Shown: piece by piece, positions 61,201-64,000 of the stretch
Layout of the letters: the number at the start of each line of letters is the position of its first letter
Numbering within the stretch: the first letter of the stretch is position 1
From: Lampris incognitus
Taxonomy: Eukaryota > Chordata > Actinopteri > Lampriformes > Lampridae
Direction: 5' to 3'
Length of the DNA stretch: 64,000 bases
NCBI RefSeq assembly: GCF_029633865.1
Contig: NC_079224.1
Coordinates: 24,236,895 to 24,300,894, forward strand
The notes under the pieces: generated by a model
The model's input: only the letters and a program-made list of their open reading frames with translations
The model's database searches: none
Told to the model about the DNA's origin: nothing
Translations under genes and position numbers: made by a program

Positions 61201-63583
61201 TATAAGAAAACTGGCCATGTGCCTTTGTACCTGGACATTAAAGTCCTTGAAATTCACACACGTTTACCTGAAAACAGCAGGGAAGTTGTCCATGGCCAGG
61301 TGATGGACGAACAAAAGGTGAGCCAGGCTGGCTAGAGCGTGTTTAGGATAGCGTACCTCCTCCTCTAGGAAGCCTGGTACCTCCTTCCTCTTTGACAGTG
61401 GGTGGAACACAAGGTTTGGGAGGGACTCCCCGATAGCAGTTAGAGTGCTCTGTAAAATGTACACAAGGACACGAGTAAGCCTGTGTGCACGCATGCACAC
61501 ACACACGCACACACACACACACACACACAGAGGAAAACAGACCAACAACTATCATTTGACGATGACAAACACTTCAGCTTCCATAACAGATATGAAGCCC
61601 TTTGTGAAGAATTTAAATGATAACAGAATGTGATTAACTACCAAACAAAACCATCTGATGAAAGCTGATAAATAAATACAACCAATGTACTCAGCTGCGA
61701 TATCAATCAATCAATCAATCAAACAAGCAGCATGTGTCAACCTGCATCACCCTGATCACCAACTTGTGTACATTTCTGTACATATTGCCATTTTCGGACT
61801 TCCGTTCCTTTATGATGGATACAAAAAAACTTAGATTGACTGCATGAATAGCTGTGCATCTGGACACTGCAGTGAGTTTGGGTTTCAACCTGGATGGTTT
61901 GGAAAAAACAACATCAATACCTGTGGGCAGAATGATCTTTTTAGTGTGCCATAGTTATTGGCATCATGCTGATGTAACGTTCCCAACTCAAACACATTTT
62001 TCAAACTGTTGTTTTCCCACTCGGCTTTTTAAAAAGAGCATAACTTTGGCACACAACATTATTCTTTACAATTTTTTACTTCATCCATCCACAGTTTTAG
62101 AGGCAGTTTCTCCACTGCTCTTCACATTTAATTGCCCAATTACCCAAAATGTCTATCAGCAGCAACTGATTTCATATTATTTGAGCAAATTGCACTTTGG
62201 AAAACAGATGCAGTATTACCAAGTGTTAGTTAGACAGTTAAAACTGATCTAATGTTCATATTAATGGCAACGTATGGGTAGCAATTGTTACTTCTTACCA
62301 AATGACAAAATTCTTACCGCCATCAATGTATGAATGTGTGTGTGAATGGGTGAATGTGAGGCATACACTCTAAAGCACTCTGAGTGGCCAGTAGTCCAGA
62401 AAAGCACTATATAAATGCAGTCCATTTATCATTTACATCACATAGCAATTTTTCAGCTCTGGGGTTTATACAGATAACTTACCAAAATCTCTGTGGCAAA
62501 GGTCCTGAGAGGAGACACAGGCAGGATGTCAGGCTCACTCAGCTGGACCTTCAACAGAGGCTCAAAGAGACTCTTCATACAGCTATGGAGGAAAAGAGAC
62601 AGATACACAGAATTCACCCTGAAGGACCTCTCGTCCTGTGACAGAGGCTTACAGGTTAACTATCATATCTGCATTAAATATTCTCAGGGGTTGTTGGTAA
62701 TTAGAGGTCTATCACTAATGCACATAACACACTGTTATGATTTTTTTTTAAAGATTATTTTCTGGCATTTTCCGCATTTTTTATTAGATATCAATAGTTG
62801 AGAGAGACAGGAAAGGCAGGGGATGACATGCAGCAAAGGGCTCGGGATGTATTCGAATCCGCTGTTATGATTTTTAGCAATGTGAATAGCCAGTTAATAC
62901 AATCATGAAACAGAGACACAGTGCCAAAGTCAATGCTTATTTGAGTGTTATAAAAATGTATTACATATTACTCAATGTGACTCAAAATGCAATTGCTAGG
63001 GCTGCTCTGATTTAATTGTGATTATTTCTGTTGTTGCTAAATTGTGTTAGGTGAAAAAAAGTAGAGGAGAGAGAGAGAGATGGTAAGGCATGCGTTAATG
63101 GGTTAAGTTGGAAATAAAACAAGACACGTTTTGGACACATAGTTGATGGGGATTTTCCATAAAGGCAATGCTTCAAGGAGACTCTCTCAGACTCAAGAGT
63201 GAGGGCAAATGTGTTAACATGCGAAGAATAGAATGTACATTTTTAATTAAAAAATGTTGGAGTACACAGACCAAAAAACACAGCAAATCATATGACTTAC
63301 AACTTGAGTAGTTCCGTCCTCAGTTCATCTTCCTTGTCCGATAATGTTCTGTCTCCACTTTTCCCTATCTGGTGTGGGCTCTCCTCCTCAGCCTTGCTGC
63401 ACACTAAGTTCTGTTTGGCCTCGTGGACAAAGGGCCTGACAAAGTTCATCAGCAGGAGACAACAGCGGCACAAGGGGGAGACCTCCTTGGTCTGGGGCAC
63501 CGGCAGTTTGGCGACCTGCTCCAGCAGCGTGGACAGAACCATACCCAGCGATGAGGCCTTACGGCTCCCCAGCCGAAGCAGCA
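55032..63583 (-). CDS. glmn: glmn, glomulin, C-terminal ~470 residues (14 exons; gene continues past right edge)
   Basis: Glomulin is a HEAT-like helical cytoplasmic protein that binds the RING protein RBX1 and blocks E2 access to cullin-RING ubiquitin ligases. Human loss causes glomuvenous malformations. Exons, in transcript order, are 63583-63301, 62582-62483, 61449-61268, 60992-60939, 60608-60578, 59716-59627, 58907-58866, 58594-58521, 58431-58347, 58131-58022, 57283-57220, 56144-56009, 55305-55235 and 55121-55032. All junction phases agree. Matches in human order include LSTLLEQVAKLPVPQ, ALASLAHLLFVHHLAMDNFP, NLVHVMTLCPE, VNHSGVEGYIIKNIKNQI, GPETDLLQYLDR, SRAHYEMELKN and ENLPNMTPESQMQ. 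The stop is at 55032-55034. The first ~125 residues of the human protein (594 aa) lie to the right of the window. glmn faces cdc7 tail to tail. Confidence 0.96.
56388..56687 (+). mobile_element. Common RTE-tailed SINE inside the hAT MITE
   Basis: It matches 33340-33630 and has a (GT)n tract at 56530-56560. It is flanked by GAAACAAATTTT at 56376-56387 and 56688-56699, a 12 bp target duplication. Confidence 0.88.
56724..56755. repeat. (ATGC)n microsatellite
   Basis: Seven ATGC units, a self-complementary tetranucleotide. Confidence 0.9.
58148..58220. repeat. (AG)n microsatellite serving as glmn pyrimidine tract
   Basis: About 36 AG units lie on the plus strand, so CT on the glmn strand. The tract ends a few bases before the acceptor CTCTCTCAG of the exon starting at 58131. 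Confidence 0.95.
58992..59363 (-). mobile_element. Full-length common RTE-tailed SINE
   Basis: On the minus strand the tRNA-like head GGGGTGGCACAGTGGTTAGC leads through CTCCGGTTTCCTCC-type text, then to TCCAGCATCCCCGTGACC and a TGGATA end. It contains a CA tract and matches 33244-33635 in full length. Confidence 0.88.
59977..60412 (-). mobile_element. tRNA-derived SINE with 16 bp target duplication (possible source copy)
   Basis: It is the same family as 52198-52667: on the minus strand, head GGGCGTCCGAGTAACATGG and a B-box-like TTGAATCCCCGTG. It is flanked by CTGCAGTAGCAATCTT at 59961-59976 and 60413-60428. Its left flank, TCTCAGCTATTCCTATTCAC, is the segment that the other copy carries after its poly(A). 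Confidence 0.88.
61490..61531. repeat. (CA)n microsatellite
   Basis: A CA tract with CGCA variants lies in the glmn intron upstream of the exon 61449-61268. Confidence 0.9.
62325..62440 (+). mobile_element. SINE/LINE tail fragment
   Basis: CACTCTAAAGCACTCTGAGT, then GAAAAGCACTATATAAATGC, is a widespread teleost repeat tail; a partial match ends the repeat block at about 26270. Confidence 0.65.
62745..62870 (-). mobile_element. Dispersed tRNA-like SINE fragment
   Basis: TTTTCCGCATTTTTTATTAG, then GAGAGAGACAGGAAAGGCAG, then GGATGTATTCGAATCCGCTG. The last part is a B-box in reverse. It is the same family as 54545-54680. Confidence 0.7.
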
Positions 63584-64000
63584 CTGGGTGGAGCGGTTGG
63601 AAGGAAAGGGAGGAGAAAGGAGTTGAATTGACAGAGGTAGATCAAAAGGCAGGGGGGAAAAGGGAAGAGCAGAGAGAAGTCAGAAAGGAATAGAGGCGTT
63701 TCAGATCAAGAAAGTTAAAAATGATAGGCAAGAGCAATGAGAATGTGAGAGGAAGGGTAAAAGGGGAAGGGGTCTGTGTATCTAAGGTAATGTTGGTGAA
63801 CCCATGTTAAAATACACAATTTACTCCTCTGACCTATGTCAGAACAGAGACATTAAGTCAGCAAGATAATGTGCAGGTGTTTTCTTTCTTGCAGAGTACC
63901 AAGGCCTCTCCACTTCAGTTGTCACCAACAGTAATATTTTCTAACAAAACCTTTTTATTCGGTGTTTGTGACTCTGTGTGTATGTGTGATGTGAAATGAC
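63584..64000. other. glmn intron, no exon recognised
   Basis: This is the sequence upstream of the first visible glmn exon. Apart from a purine-rich GAGAG-type stretch (63600-63780), nothing exon-like matches the missing N-terminal part of glomulin, so the next exon upstream lies outside. Confidence 0.55.

Overview
This is a teleost fish nuclear window. It has intron-rich vertebrate genes, Tc1/mariner, hAT, L1-like and L2/CR1/Rex-type LINEs, Penelope-like elements, tRNA-derived SINEs and a chromodomain Ty3/Gypsy element. No bacterial-type operon, CRISPR array or rRNA gene is present, and no intact tRNA gene was recognised.

Three host genes are supported by consecutive exons whose reading phases agree. 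(1) hfm1 (+, 6872-40889), the meiotic Ski2-like DNA helicase HFM1/Mer3. About 38 exons run from the conserved N-terminus to the GIFDGIF C-terminus, with one phase gap that implies an unseen small exon. (2) cdc7 (+, 45573-50288), the DBF4-dependent S-phase kinase. Eleven exons give a 628-residue protein, and E2F-like and CRE-like sites lie upstream. (3) glmn (-, 55032-63583 and continuing past the right edge), the C-terminal ~470 residues of glomulin, an RBX1-binding inhibitor of cullin-RING ligases. cdc7 and glmn converge.

Layout: 1-1057 is a decayed Tc1 element. 1058-6871 is non-coding, with a hAT MITE and a very small LTR element. 6872-15499 holds hfm1 exons 1-14 (N-terminus and helicase core). 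15500-31263 is one 15.8 kb intron filled with nested transposons: an old LINE carrying a hAT, a Gypsy element, a concatemer of the small LTR element, an inverted second LINE and SINEs. 31264-40889 holds the rest of hfm1. 41259-44512 is a repeat-filled spacer with a solo copy of the small LTR, a hAT remnant, the 3' end of a second Gypsy-type fossil and a MITE. 44900-50288 is cdc7. 50300-54700 is L1-like and SINE material. 55032-63583 is glmn.

The most notable non-standard signal is a ~424 bp element found as a complete copy (3794-4217), a tandem LTR-internal-LTR-internal-LTR array (24800-25389) and a solo LTR (41259-41415). Its ~150 bp terminal repeats begin TG and end CA, are flanked by 4 bp target duplications, and enclose only 117 bp carrying a primer-binding-like site and a purine tract. 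That is the anatomy of a terminal-repeat retrotransposon in miniature (TRIM). Each LTR also contains a tRNA-like block with recognisable A-box and B-box motifs, which recalls plant Cassandra elements with their 5S-derived LTRs. A second notable signal is a SINE pair that looks like a source copy and an offspring copy carrying a 3' transduced flank (59977-60412 and 52198-52667).
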